Of a stretch of DNA of 9,933 nucleotides, positions 1-7,136 are shown piece by piece. The stretch lies in contig NVTH01000025.1 in the NCBI GenBank assembly GCA_002401525.1, positions 1 through 9,933 on the forward strand. The letters run 5' to 3'. Numbering within the stretch: the first letter of the stretch is position 1; each line of letters opens with the position of its first letter. The DNA comes from Moraxellaceae bacterium. GTDB taxonomy: Bacteria > Pseudomonadota > Gammaproteobacteria > Pseudomonadales > UBA3067. The position numbers and the translations under genes are program-made. A model generated the notes under the pieces. It saw only the letters and a list, made by a program, of their open reading frames with translations. It did not search any database and was not told the origin of the DNA.

Positions 1-181
1 AGGGACAGAGCATTTAAAATATTTATTAAATAAATACCATAACCTCCCTCTCGCCTTAGCGGCTTACAACGCGGGAGAATCAAATGTGGCGAAATACCGG
101 GGAATTCCGCCATTTCCAGAAACACAAAAATACGTTAAGAAAGTAATCAAGCTAACCCAATCCTACGCCAGCTTCCAATGA
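1..181 (+). CDS. Lytic transglycosylase (SLT domain), C-terminal end only
   Basis: An open frame enters from the left edge (first full codon at base 2) and ends at TGA 179-181, leaving 59 residues. It contains NLPLALAAYNAGESNV, the classic SLT/lysozyme-fold motif (AAYNAGxxxV) of soluble and membrane-bound lytic murein transglycosylases. This is followed by GIPPFPETQKYVKKV, matching the usual G-I-P-P-x-x-E-T-x-x-Y-V tail of small SLT proteins. Such enzymes act in the periplasm and cleave the MurNAc-GlcNAc bond of peptidoglycan to leave a 1,6-anhydro end. The catalytic Glu lies upstream of the window, so activity and any signal peptide cannot be judged. The gene converges on the Rieske gene with only 26 bases between the two stops. 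The SLT assignment is secure; the subfamily is not. Confidence 0.88.
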   Translation, partial: GTEHLKYLLNKYHNLPLALAAYNAGESNVAKYRGIPPFPETQKYVKKVIKLTQSYASFQ

Positions 182-207
182 ATGTTCCCCCCAAAAGATC
201 CGCGCTG

Positions 208-516
208 TTAAAAACTCACTCCAATATAATCGTTATCATATTCAGCATTCAACACTTCTAACTTCTCGCAAGGACTCGAATTCTGAATCGGACTTCCTGT
301 GGTTAAATCAAATCGCATGCCATGACCAGAACAGCGAATAACCCCCTCCTTCACCCGACCCTTTGACAAGGGCACGCCCAAATGAGGGCAAGCATTATTC
401 AGTAAATAAGTGATGCCGTCTTCTCGCATTAACAAAATAGATTTCCCGGGCAAGTCAAACACTTTGCGATACCCGTCGGTGACTTTAATTAATTGTTCTA
501 ATCGGTAAAAGGCCAT
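208..516 (-). CDS. Small Rieske [2Fe-2S] ferredoxin-like protein
   Basis: About 102 residues forming a single Rieske domain and nothing else. The cluster ligands are visible as C-P-H and, 16 residues on, C-S-G-H (Cys47, His49, Cys66, His69 when numbered from the earliest possible start at 528), followed by the usual G-x-x-F-D-L-x-T-G strand. This is the soluble NirD/ferredoxin-subunit type: no signal peptide, no membrane anchor, no catalytic domain. It is therefore probably a cytoplasmic electron carrier or an oxygenase ferredoxin component; the partner is unknown and no oxygenase is in view. Three starts are in frame: TTG at 528, ATG at 522 and ATG at 516. I chose 516 because GAGG (523-526) lies 6 bases upstream, whereas it would abut the ATG at 522. 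The gene follows ppsA by a few dozen bases on the same strand and is probably cotranscribed with it. Confidence 0.87.
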   Translation of the reverse strand: MAFYRLEQLIKVTDGYRKVFDLPGKSILLMREDGITYLLNNACPHLGVPLSKGRVKEGVIRCSGHGMRFDLTTGSPIQNSSPCEKLEVLNAEYDNDYIGVSF

Positions 517-554
517 TGCCATCCTCAATTCAAATTCACAGAGAAATTTTTAGT

Positions 555-2915
555 TTATTTTTCTGCCAAATAAAACCACGTATCTAACACCGTATCGGGA
601 CTAAGGCTGATACTGTCGATGCCGATTTCCATTAACCATTTAGCAAAATCAGGGTGATCGGAAGGCCCTTGCCCACAAATACCAACGTATTTCCCCGCCT
701 TGTTACACGCCTTGATCGCCAGCTCTAATAATACTTTAACCGCCGGGTCTCTTTCATCAAACAGGTGATCCACAATACCGGAGTCGCGATCCAAGCCTAA
801 GGTAAGCTGAGTCAAATCGTTAGAACCAATGGAGAAGCCATCAAAAAACTTTAAAAACTCCTCAGCCAATAATGCATTGGTGGGCAATTCGCACATCATA
901 ATTACTTTAAGCCCATTGTCCCCTCGCACCAAACCATTATCCGCCAACAACTCAACCACCCGCTCGGCTTCGGTGAGCGTGCGCACAAAAGGCACCATAA
1001 TTTCCACATTATGAAACCCCATCTCATCCCGGACTTTTTTTAACGCTCGGCACTCGAGCTCGAAACAATCTCTAAATCGATCGGAGATATAACGTGACGC
1101 GCCCCGAAACCCAAGCATAGGGTTTTCTTCCCGAGGCTCATATATTTTCCCGCCAATTAAATTGGCATACTCGTTGGATTTAAAATCCGACAAGCGAACA
1201 ATCACTGGCTCGGGAGCAAAGGCAACGGCCAAGGTCGCAATGCCTTCCACTAATTTTTCAACATAAAATTCAATCGGCCCCGCATAACCACAAATACGTT
1301 GATCCACCGTCTTTTGGATTTCCGGGGGTAAAGCATCGTAATTCAATAATGCTTTAGGGTGCATGCCAATCATGCGGTTGATAATAAATTCTAACCGCGC
1401 TAATCCCACGCCTTGATGAGGTAACGCTTGAAAATCAAAGGCGCGATCGGGATTAGCAACATTCATCATCATTTTAAACGGCAAATCCGGCATGGAGGCA
1501 ATGGTATTTTTTTGCACATCAAACTCTAATTTACCTTCATAAATATACCCCGTATCGCCTGCTGCACAACACACGGTAACGTCTTCTCCCTCGTGTAAAA
1601 CTTCAGTGGCATCGGCACACCCCACGACCGCAGGGATGCCAAGCTCTCGGGCAATAATGGCGGCGTGACAAGTCCGTCCACCCCGATTAGTCACCACCGC
1701 TGAAGCCATTTTCATCACCGGCTCCCAATCGGGATCGGTCATGTCTGTGACTAATACATCACCGGGAGAAATTTTATGCATTTCATCCGTGCTCTCAATA
1801 ATACGCACTGCACCGCTGCCTATTCTCTGCCCAACACTTCGACCTTCGGCCAATACCTTGCCGTTTTCCTTCAACAAATAGCGCACTACACTGGAATTGC
1901 CTTCCTGGCTTTTCGTAGTCTCAGGATGGGCTTGCACGATGAATAATCCGCCACTTTGAGCGTCCTTCGCCCATTCAATTTGCATTGGATGATGGCAGTG
2001 TTTTTCAATCAATAACGCAGCTTGAGCTAATTGATGTAATTCTTTATCACTGGCGCAAAAATTAAATCGGTAGGAATCTGACACTTCCACGGATTCAATG
2101 GAATTTCCAACCCCGCTGCCCTCAGCACTAATCATTTTAATGGATTTGGAACCCATGCTACGGCGTAAAATCGAGGGCCGACCCGCCTCTAAAGTCGCTT
2201 TAGAAAGGTAAAACTCATCGGGGTTCACTAAGCCACTTAAAACCGCTTCTCCTAATCCATAGGAGGCGCTTATAAAAATAACCTCCCGAAATCCGGTCTC
2301 AGTGTCTAAGGTGTAAATGACTCCGCTGGTAGCGTCATCGCTGCGTACCATACGCTGTACCCCAACAGATAATTCCACATCCTCATGGGCATAGCCTTGT
2401 TGCTCACGAAATGCGATGGCGCGCTCATTAAATAAGCAAGCAAACACCTCGATGACCGTGGTGAGGACATTTTCTAGGCCGCAAATATTGAGGAAGGTTT
2501 CTTGCTGTCCGGCAAAAGAAGCGTCCGGCAAGTTTTTAACCATCGCCGAAGACCGTATCGCAACGGCTAGGGTTTCATCACCGCCGGTTAACTTCAGATA
2601 AGCATCACTGATCTCGCTCACTAATTCAGGCGCCAAGGCGCTGTCTCTAATCCAATCACGAATGGCTTGCCCACTGGAAGCCAAGCTTTCAATGTTCAGA
2701 ACATCGCATTGCTGGAGCTCAGCGAATATTTTTTGATCGAGCCCTTCTTGGCTTATAAATGTTTGGTAGGCCCCGGCGGTGGTTGCAAACCCTCCTGGCA
2801 CGGTCACATCGGTCCCCGAAAGTTGATTCAGCATCTCGCCTAACCATGCGTTTTCTGCTCCGACTTTATCGACATCATCAATGCCTAAATTCTCGAACCA
2901 AATAACATTACTCAA
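555..2915 (-). CDS. ppsA: Phosphoenolpyruvate synthase (pyruvate, water dikinase), altered ATP site
   Basis: 786 residues, full length for PpsA, which makes PEP from pyruvate and ATP (products AMP and Pi) in the cytoplasm for gluconeogenesis. Domains in order: ATP-grasp nucleotide-binding domain (about 1-335), mobile phosphohistidine domain (about 370-460), and C-terminal PEP/pyruvate TIM barrel (about 480-786). GGRTCHAAI holds the phospho-His (His417) and Thr415, the expected target of PpsR. VRLSDFKSNEYANL, GFRGAS, SIGSNDLTQ and ICGQGPSDHP (catalytic Cys747) are intact. The N-terminal domain is odd: GGKNAS is GAENAW (Lys to Glu21), SATAEDLP is SAMVKNLP (125-128), and QARPET is QAHPET (Arg to His330). 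Arg121, Glu314 and Gln328 are kept. The start is TTG at 2915, supported by AAAGGAG 8 bases upstream and by an N-terminus that aligns with the family. It is divergent from ppsR, and the Rieske gene follows it. Family is certain; catalytic competence is open. Confidence 0.97.
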   Translation of the reverse strand: MSNVIWFENLGIDDVDKVGAENAWLGEMLNQLSGTDVTVPGGFATTAGAYQTFISQEGLDQKIFAELQQCDVLNIESLASSGQAIRDWIRDSALAPELVSEISDAYLKLTGGDETLAVAIRSSAMVKNLPDASFAGQQETFLNICGLENVLTTVIEVFACLFNERAIAFREQQGYAHEDVELSVGVQRMVRSDDATSGVIYTLDTETGFREVIFISASYGLGEAVLSGLVNPDEFYLSKATLEAGRPSILRRSMGSKSIKMISAEGSGVGNSIESVEVSDSYRFNFCASDKELHQLAQAALLIEKHCHHPMQIEWAKDAQSGGLFIVQAHPETTKSQEGNSSVVRYLLKENGKVLAEGRSVGQRIGSGAVRIIESTDEMHKISPGDVLVTDMTDPDWEPVMKMASAVVTNRGGRTCHAAIIARELGIPAVVGCADATEVLHEGEDVTVCCAAGDTGYIYEGKLEFDVQKNTIASMPDLPFKMMMNVANPDRAFDFQALPHQGVGLARLEFIINRMIGMHPKALLNYDALPPEIQKTVDQRICGYAGPIEFYVEKLVEGIATLAVAFAPEPVIVRLSDFKSNEYANLIGGKIYEPREENPMLGFRGASRYISDRFRDCFELECRALKKVRDEMGFHNVEIMVPFVRTLTEAERVVELLADNGLVRGDNGLKVIMMCELPTNALLAEEFLKFFDGFSIGSNDLTQLTLGLDRDSGIVDHLFDERDPAVKVLLELAIKACNKAGKYVGICGQGPSDHPDFAKWLMEIGIDSISLSPDTVLDTWFYLAEK

Positions 2916-2923
2916 GGTTTACT

Positions 2924-2930
2924 CTCCTTT
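2924..2930 (-). promoter_or_regulatory. Strong Shine-Dalgarno that fixes the ppsA TTG start
   Basis: On the minus strand this reads AAAGGAG and is separated by 8 bases from the TTG at 2915-2913. The next ATG triplet on this strand (2908-2906) is out of the ppsA frame, and no in-frame ATG lies near. The spacing and the alignment of the resulting N-terminus (MSNVIWFENLGIDDVD) support initiation at TTG. Confidence 0.8.
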
Positions 2931-2941
2931 AAACTGAGCCT

Positions 2942-2983
2942 TGAAAACCAAAGCGTCAAAACCAAGACCTCAAAACCTAGCGA
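2942..2983. repeat. 14-base imperfect tandem repeat, three copies, in the ppsA leader
   Basis: Three head-to-tail 14-base units occupy 2942-2955, 2956-2969 and 2970-2983. They share the core T(G/C)AAAACC followed by a variable half. The block begins 26 bases upstream of the ppsA start and would lie in its promoter or untranslated leader. Copies 1 and 2 share TNAAAACCAA. Function is unknown; replication slippage followed by divergence is the simplest origin. Confidence 0.6.
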
Positions 2984-3104
2984 GCTCCAGCCAACAATTG
3001 TTGTAAAACTCCAGACGGTACTCACTCAACGGGAATCGCCCCTTCTAACACTTTAGCAAGCGAACCGTATTCTACCGAAATTAACTGCTGATTTCTGAAT
3101 GATT

Positions 3105-3121
3105 TTGGCTAGAATAGCCAA
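3105..3121. promoter_or_regulatory. 17-base perfect inverted repeat, candidate operator
   Basis: TTGGCTA-GAA-TAGCCAA is a perfect 7-base dyad around a 3-base centre. Its inner 11 bases (3108-3118) fit GCTRGAAYAGC, which recurs at 3163-3173 and 3185-3195. No T run follows and no gene ends here, so it is more likely a protein-binding site than a terminator. The binding factor is not identifiable from the sequence. Confidence 0.5.
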
Positions 3122-3144
3122 TACAGATTCAAAAATCGTTAGTC

Positions 3145-3201
3145 GAACGGCAAACACTAAAGGCTGGAACAGCAAACACGATAAGCTGGAACAGCAAACA
3201 C
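3145..3201. repeat. 22-base tandem repeat, about 2.6 copies, with internal dyads
   Basis: The core GAACAGCAAACAC (GAACGGCAAACAC in the first copy) occurs at 3145-3157, 3167-3179 and 3189-3201, exactly 22 bases apart. That is about two helical turns, so bound proteins would sit on one face of the DNA. The last two copies each carry the dyad GCTG-GAA-CAGC (3163-3173 and 3185-3195). The block ends 89 bases before the ppsR start. It could be an array of operator sites, or a slippage-derived repeat without function. Confidence 0.68.
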
Positions 3202-3290
3202 TACTGGATTGCCAATCGCCTCGTTTTTGCCCGACGAAATTTAAACCGTAACATCACCAAAATGATGCATTTCTGCATTAGGCCCCGCGC

Positions 3291-4112
3291 ATGAAAAGAA
3301 CCGCTTTTTTTATATCCGACGGCACCGGAATTACCGCCGAAACACTCGGCCATAGCTTATTAAGTCAATTCGAAAACATCGACTTTGATCAAGTCACCTT
3401 GCCCTATATTAATAACGAGGAAAAAGCCTACGACACGGTAAAACGCATCAATCAAGTGGCGGCCAAAGACGGCACAAAACCGATTATTTTCGACACCATT
3501 ATTAATCACAACATCCGTGACATTATGGCAACCTGCGAAGGGTTTATGGTGGATATATTTACCACCTTTCTAAAGCCGCTGGAGCAGGAACTGCAAGTCA
3601 GTTCTTCCTATACGGTGGGAAAATCCCATTCAATTGTGAATGAAGCAGGATACAAAATAAGAATCGATGCCATCAATTTTTCCATGGCGAATGATGATGG
3701 CGGAAGAGTGCGACATTACGATCAAGCGGATATCATTCTGACCGGCGTTTCTCGCAGCGGTAAAACTCCCACCTGCCTTTATTTGGCGCTGCAATTTGGG
3801 CTCAATGCAGCCAATTACCCCCTCACAGAAGATGATTTAGAAGAGGAAACACTCCCTGCACCTCTCAAAGCACACAAGGATAAACTATTCGGATTAACCA
3901 TCGACCCCGAGCGCTTATCGGTGATCCGTCACGAGCGCAAAGCCCACAGCCGTTATTCATCGCCGCGTCAGTGTCAGCAAGAAACCCGGGGGGCTGAAGC
4001 AATATTCAATCGCGAAAACATCCCTTACATCGATGTCAGCGAACTATCAGTGGAAGAAATATCAACGCGAATACTGGTGCAAACTGGGTTTGAACGGCGT
4101 TTGCGATCTTGA
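3291..4112 (+). CDS. ppsR: PEP synthase regulatory protein (bifunctional kinase/pyrophosphorylase)
   Basis: 273 residues, the usual length for the DUF299/PSRP family. In E. coli this protein uses ADP to phosphorylate the Thr two residues before the catalytic His of PpsA when that His is phosphorylated, inactivating the enzyme. It reverses this by a Pi-dependent, pyrophosphate-producing reaction. Visible signatures are the N-terminal [19 protein letters not shown], the P-loop GVSRSGKT (152-159) running into [11 protein letters not shown] and [11 protein letters not shown], then [16 protein letters not shown] and SRYSS-RQC, and the C-terminal FERRL. No key residue appears missing. The start ATG has only a weak TAGG 8 bases upstream; other ATGs just upstream are out of frame. 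Divergence from ppsA is the common arrangement and supports the pairing; Thr415-Cys-His417 in this PpsA preserves the target. ppsR converges on rimO with 22 bases between the genes. Confidence 0.96.
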   Translation: MKRTAFFISDGTGITAETLGHSLLSQFENIDFDQVTLPYINNEEKAYDTVKRINQVAAKDGTKPIIFDTIINHNIRDIMATCEGFMVDIFTTFLKPLEQELQVSSSYTVGKSHSIVNEAGYKIRIDAINFSMANDDGGRVRHYDQADIILTGVSRSGKTPTCLYLALQFGLNAANYPLTEDDLEEETLPAPLKAHKDKLFGLTIDPERLSVIRHERKAHSRYSSPRQCQQETRGAEAIFNRENIPYIDVSELSVEEISTRILVQTGFERRLRS

Positions 4113-4134
4113 TCGCCGTCTCGCCCTCTAACCT

Positions 4135-5478
4135 CTAATCCAAATGACCCCAAAGATCATAGCTATCTGACGCTTCGATCGTGGCCGTTACAATCTGGCC
4201 GATTTTTAGATCAGTTTCACCATTGAGATACACTGCGCCATCAATCTCAGGCGCATCGCCTTTGGTTCGACCTATGGCGCCCTCTTCATCCACTTCATCG
4301 ATAAGCACATCAAGACGTTGGCCTACTTTTGCCGCTAGTTTTTGCTCACTGATTTGTTTCTGTAAACTCATAAAGCGGTCAAAACGCTCGCGCTTTAATT
4401 CTTCTGGCACAGGGTTAGCCAACTTATTGGCCGCCGCACCATCAACCGGCGAATATTCAAAACAGCCTACTCGATCCAACTGAGCCTCAGACATCCAGGT
4501 CAGTAAATGCGCAAAGTCTTCATCGGTTTCGCCCGGAAAGCCCACCACAAAGGTACTTCTGAGCGTTAACTCCGGGCACACCTTGCGCCAAGATTCAATT
4601 CGCTTCAATACATTCTCCGCATGGGCAGGCCGCTTCATTGCCTTTAATACCTTTGGACTGGCATGCTGAAAAGGAATGTCCAAATAAGGCAGTAACTTTC
4701 CTTCCGCCATTAATGGAATCAGATCATCAACATTGGGATAGGGGTACACATAATGTAAACGCACCCAAACCCCTAGATCACTCAGCGCTTCGCAGAGATC
4801 CTTCAATCGAGTTTTAATCGGACGGCCCCCGGAAAGACTTAACTTATATTTCAAGTCTACTCCGTAAGCACTTGTATCTTGTGATATTACTAACAGCTCT
4901 TTGACGCCAGACGCAGCTAAGCGCTCCGCCTCTTGGTAAACATCCCCCGCTTCACGACTGACTAATTTGCCGCGCATTGAGGGAATGATGCAAAAACTAC
5001 AACTGTGGTTACAGCCCTCAGAAATTTTCAAATAAGCGTAATGCCGAGGAGTCAGCTTAATCCCTTGAGGTGGCATCAGGTCTAAATGGGGGTTATGTGC
5101 GGGAGGAGGAATCACTTCATGAACCGCTGAGACCACTTCTTCATAGGCCTGCGGCCCGGTCACATGCAGTACGCTGGGATGAATCGCCCTGATATTGTCT
5201 GGGTCTACTCCCATGCAACCAGTAACGATCACTTTGCCGTTCTCTCTCAGCGCCTCACCGATGGTCTCCAAGGACTCCGCTTTTGCACTGTCGATAAAAC
5301 CGCAGGTGTTCACCACCACTACGCCAGCGCCTTGATAACTTGGGCTAATCTCATAACCTTCTGTTTTAAGCTGTGTAAGTATCCGCTCCGAGTCCACTAA
5401 CGCTTTGGGACAACCGAGGCTTATGAACCCTACCTTATGTGTTTCAGACTTATCAGACATTGAATACCGACTTTTCAT
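4135..5478 (-). CDS. rimO: Ribosomal protein S12 methylthiotransferase RimO
   Basis: 447 residues, normal for RimO, a radical-SAM enzyme that adds a methylthio group to the beta-carbon of a conserved Asp of ribosomal protein S12, using two [4Fe-4S] clusters. The N-terminal UPF0004 domain has its three cluster cysteines in SLGCPK (Cys23), NTCGF (Cys59) and TGCMG (Cys88). The radical-SAM motif CNHSCSFC gives Cys156, Cys160 and Cys163 and runs into IIPSMRG. A C-terminal TRAM domain spans about 380-447. [17 protein letters not shown] marks RimO rather than the tRNA enzyme MiaB. Two starts are possible, ATG at 5478 and ATG at 5460 (Met7). Neither has a good ribosome binding site, and the second gives an N-terminus closer to typical family length. 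A run of seven G (5489-5495) lies just upstream. The gene stands alone, converging on ppsR. Confidence 0.96.
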   Translation of the reverse strand: MKSRYSMSDKSETHKVGFISLGCPKALVDSERILTQLKTEGYEISPSYQGAGVVVVNTCGFIDSAKAESLETIGEALRENGKVIVTGCMGVDPDNIRAIHPSVLHVTGPQAYEEVVSAVHEVIPPPAHNPHLDLMPPQGIKLTPRHYAYLKISEGCNHSCSFCIIPSMRGKLVSREAGDVYQEAERLAASGVKELLVISQDTSAYGVDLKYKLSLSGGRPIKTRLKDLCEALSDLGVWVRLHYVYPYPNVDDLIPLMAEGKLLPYLDIPFQHASPKVLKAMKRPAHAENVLKRIESWRKVCPELTLRSTFVVGFPGETDEDFAHLLTWMSEAQLDRVGCFEYSPVDGAAANKLANPVPEELKRERFDRFMSLQKQISEQKLAAKVGQRLDVLIDEVDEEGAIGRTKGDAPEIDGAVYLNGETDLKIGQIVTATIEASDSYDLWGHLD

Positions 5479-5718
5479 TTAGCTGCTTGGGGGGGCTGCA
5501 TTGTACAGAAGTCGCTTATCAGCGGCTAATGTAACTTCATTCTAGCGCTCGATTGGCAATTTCCCCTTATTTACCCTGCGCTGCGATGGCCAATTCTATG
5601 GTTTAACAATGACTAGGGTGCATTGATCGGACATTAAAGGATAAGTGGCTAAACCTCGACTAACCTTCAAGGTATGAACCAATTCCCTGTAAAGCCCAAC
5701 CAGTGATAACAGAGTCCA

Positions 5719-7026
5719 GTGAAACCTAAAGCACTTGTGATCGAGCCAACCAAGCTCTATGGTCAGCTTCTAACGGAGATCCTCTCGGATTTAGGAATCG
5801 AAGTTTTTATCGCCGTAGATGGCAAATCCGCGCTGAGCTTAATCACCAAACAAAATTTCGATTTTGCCTGCATTTCCCTCTACCTTCCTGATGATAGCGG
5901 CATTAATTTGTGCGAAAAAATTCGCCAAATTAGCTCAATGAAACACATCCCCATAGTGATGCTAACTTCCGAGCAGGACAAGGAGACATTAAACCAGGGT
6001 CTAGGTGCCGGGATTACCGAAATATTACAAAAATCAAACGCCCATTTATTATGCACAGGGATTACCCGTTTCGTTAAACACATTTTTGATAACGAAGCGC
6101 TTTCAGGCAATGTGCTTTATATAGATGACAATCAAACCAGTGCAGACATTATCACCAATTTACTCAGTGACATGGGCTTGAAGGTGACCCACAAGCGATC
6201 CGCAGAAAACGCTTTTTACCTGTTAAAAACAGACTCTTCTAACGTTGACCTAGTCCTGACTGATTTGGTGTTAGAAGGTTGCATGACCGGCATTGCATTG
6301 CTAAGTCAAATTAGAGATTTACCGGACGAGCGCAAAAGAACACCCGTGCTCATCATGACCAACAATCAAGACCCAGCACGAAAAATTGAATTACTTAAGT
6401 TGGGAGCCAACGACTACGTTTCCAAGCCCATCATGCCGGAGGAATTGCGTGCCCGCGTTAAGACGCTGATCACCAACAAGCAACTGATCGATCAAGTCCA
6501 GGCCCACGAACAAGAAATTCGCATCATGGCTGAAACCGATCAGCTCACACAGTTATTCAATCGCCACCGCCTTGCCGAAATGGCGCCCATTTTCATTAGC
6601 CAAGCAATTCGTCAAAAACACCCACTGAGCACAGTCGTTATTGATATCGATTTTTTCAAAGCCATTAACGATACCCATGGGCACGGCATGGGAGACTTAG
6701 TCCTAGCTAGTGTTGGCAAAGTAATAAAAGAAAATTGCCGCGATGAAGATTTCGCCGCACGATTTGGCGGCGAGGAGTTTGTATTAATTTTGCCCTATTG
6801 CAATCAAACTGATGCGTTTACCAAGGCAGAAACACTTCGCAAGAAAATTGAGCAGCTTCAGCCTCAAGGCCTTACAGTAACCGCCAGCTTTGGAGTCTCC
6901 ACATTATCATCAGACGATGACGATCAAAGTTTTGATCAGTTATTTTCGATCGCGGATAAGGCGGTTTACGCATCAAAGGAAAACGGTCGCAATCAAGTCA
7001 GCCTGGGTCAGCCAACCGCGCATTAA
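5719..7026 (+). CDS. REC-REC-GGDEF response regulator, diguanylate cyclase (PleD-like layout)
   Basis: 435 residues, cytoplasmic, no membrane segment. REC1 (about 1-120) is degenerate: the acidic pair is Glu9-Pro10 and the phospho-acceptor position is Ser53 (CISLYLPDDSG), though Thr83 and Lys105 remain. REC2 (about 131-250) is complete, with Asp136-Asp137, acceptor Asp182, Thr214 and Lys236. The GGDEF domain (about 270-428) has DQLTQLFNRHR, DIDFFKAIND (Asp309) and the active-site GGEEF (350-354). Five residues before that is RDED (341-344), a good inhibitory I-site (RxxD). It should make c-di-GMP from two GTP, driven by phosphorylation of REC2 and limited by product feedback. The start is GTG at 5719; an in-frame TGA at 5704-5706 rules out a longer form, and the ribosome site is weak. 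No kinase gene is adjacent, so its input is unknown. Confidence 0.94.
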   Translation: MKPKALVIEPTKLYGQLLTEILSDLGIEVFIAVDGKSALSLITKQNFDFACISLYLPDDSGINLCEKIRQISSMKHIPIVMLTSEQDKETLNQGLGAGITEILQKSNAHLLCTGITRFVKHIFDNEALSGNVLYIDDNQTSADIITNLLSDMGLKVTHKRSAENAFYLLKTDSSNVDLVLTDLVLEGCMTGIALLSQIRDLPDERKRTPVLIMTNNQDPARKIELLKLGANDYVSKPIMPEELRARVKTLITNKQLIDQVQAHEQEIRIMAETDQLTQLFNRHRLAEMAPIFISQAIRQKHPLSTVVIDIDFFKAINDTHGHGMGDLVLASVGKVIKENCRDEDFAARFGGEEFVLILPYCNQTDAFTKAETLRKKIEQLQPQGLTVTASFGVSTLSSDDDDQSFDQLFSIADKAVYASKENGRNQVSLGQPTAH

Positions 7027-7038
7027 ACCTGTCTGTTC

Positions 7039-7076
7039 TATAAACCCGTCTAAGTATTATAAACTCACCTAAATAT
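7039..7076. repeat. 19-base imperfect tandem duplication between convergent genes
   Basis: Two abutting 19-base units (7039-7057 and 7058-7076) match at 15 of 19 positions, with the pattern TATAAAC(C/T)C..CTAA.TAT. They lie in the 110-base gap between the stops of the diguanylate cyclase and the crotonase. No stem-loop with a T run is visible in this gap, so I do not call a terminator. Probably an old slippage duplication. Confidence 0.55.
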
Positions 7077-7136
7077 AAAAAACCGGCCTGCGTGCTACCC
7101 CATCGATCATTAAAGCCAACTCCTAACAAGCTAACG

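Larger units (their letters stand above)
2916..3290. promoter_or_regulatory. Divergent ppsA/ppsR control region
   Basis: 375 bases with no open frame of note separate the divergent starts of ppsA (2915, minus) and ppsR (3291, plus), so both promoters must lie here or overlap it. The region carries a 14-base tandem repeat near ppsA, a 17-base perfect inverted repeat (3105-3121), and a 22-base tandem repeat (3145-3201). Three copies of the dyad GCTRGAAYAGC are embedded in the last two elements. I could not assign a convincing -35/-10 pair. TAGAAT occurs on both strands (plus 3110-3115, minus near 3069-3074) but without a good -35 at 16-18 bases. Placement of the promoters is therefore inference from gene orientation. 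Confidence 0.65.

Noticed and set aside
3128..3141. Possible Cra/FruR box (AAAATCGTT) in the ppsA/ppsR region
   Set aside because: Cra controls ppsA in enterics, but this site lacks the TGAA half and the symmetric TTCA half, so the match is too poor.
4100..4160. Bidirectional terminator between ppsR and rimO
   Set aside because: GATCTT and AAGATC repeat in inverted order but about 40 bases apart, with no GC-rich stem and no T run.
5479..5718. Noncoding RNA or attachment site in the gap between rimO and the diguanylate cyclase
   Set aside because: Apart from a seven-G run (5489-5495) and weak, distant inverted repeats (ATTGGC/GCCAAT) I saw no structured or repeated element.
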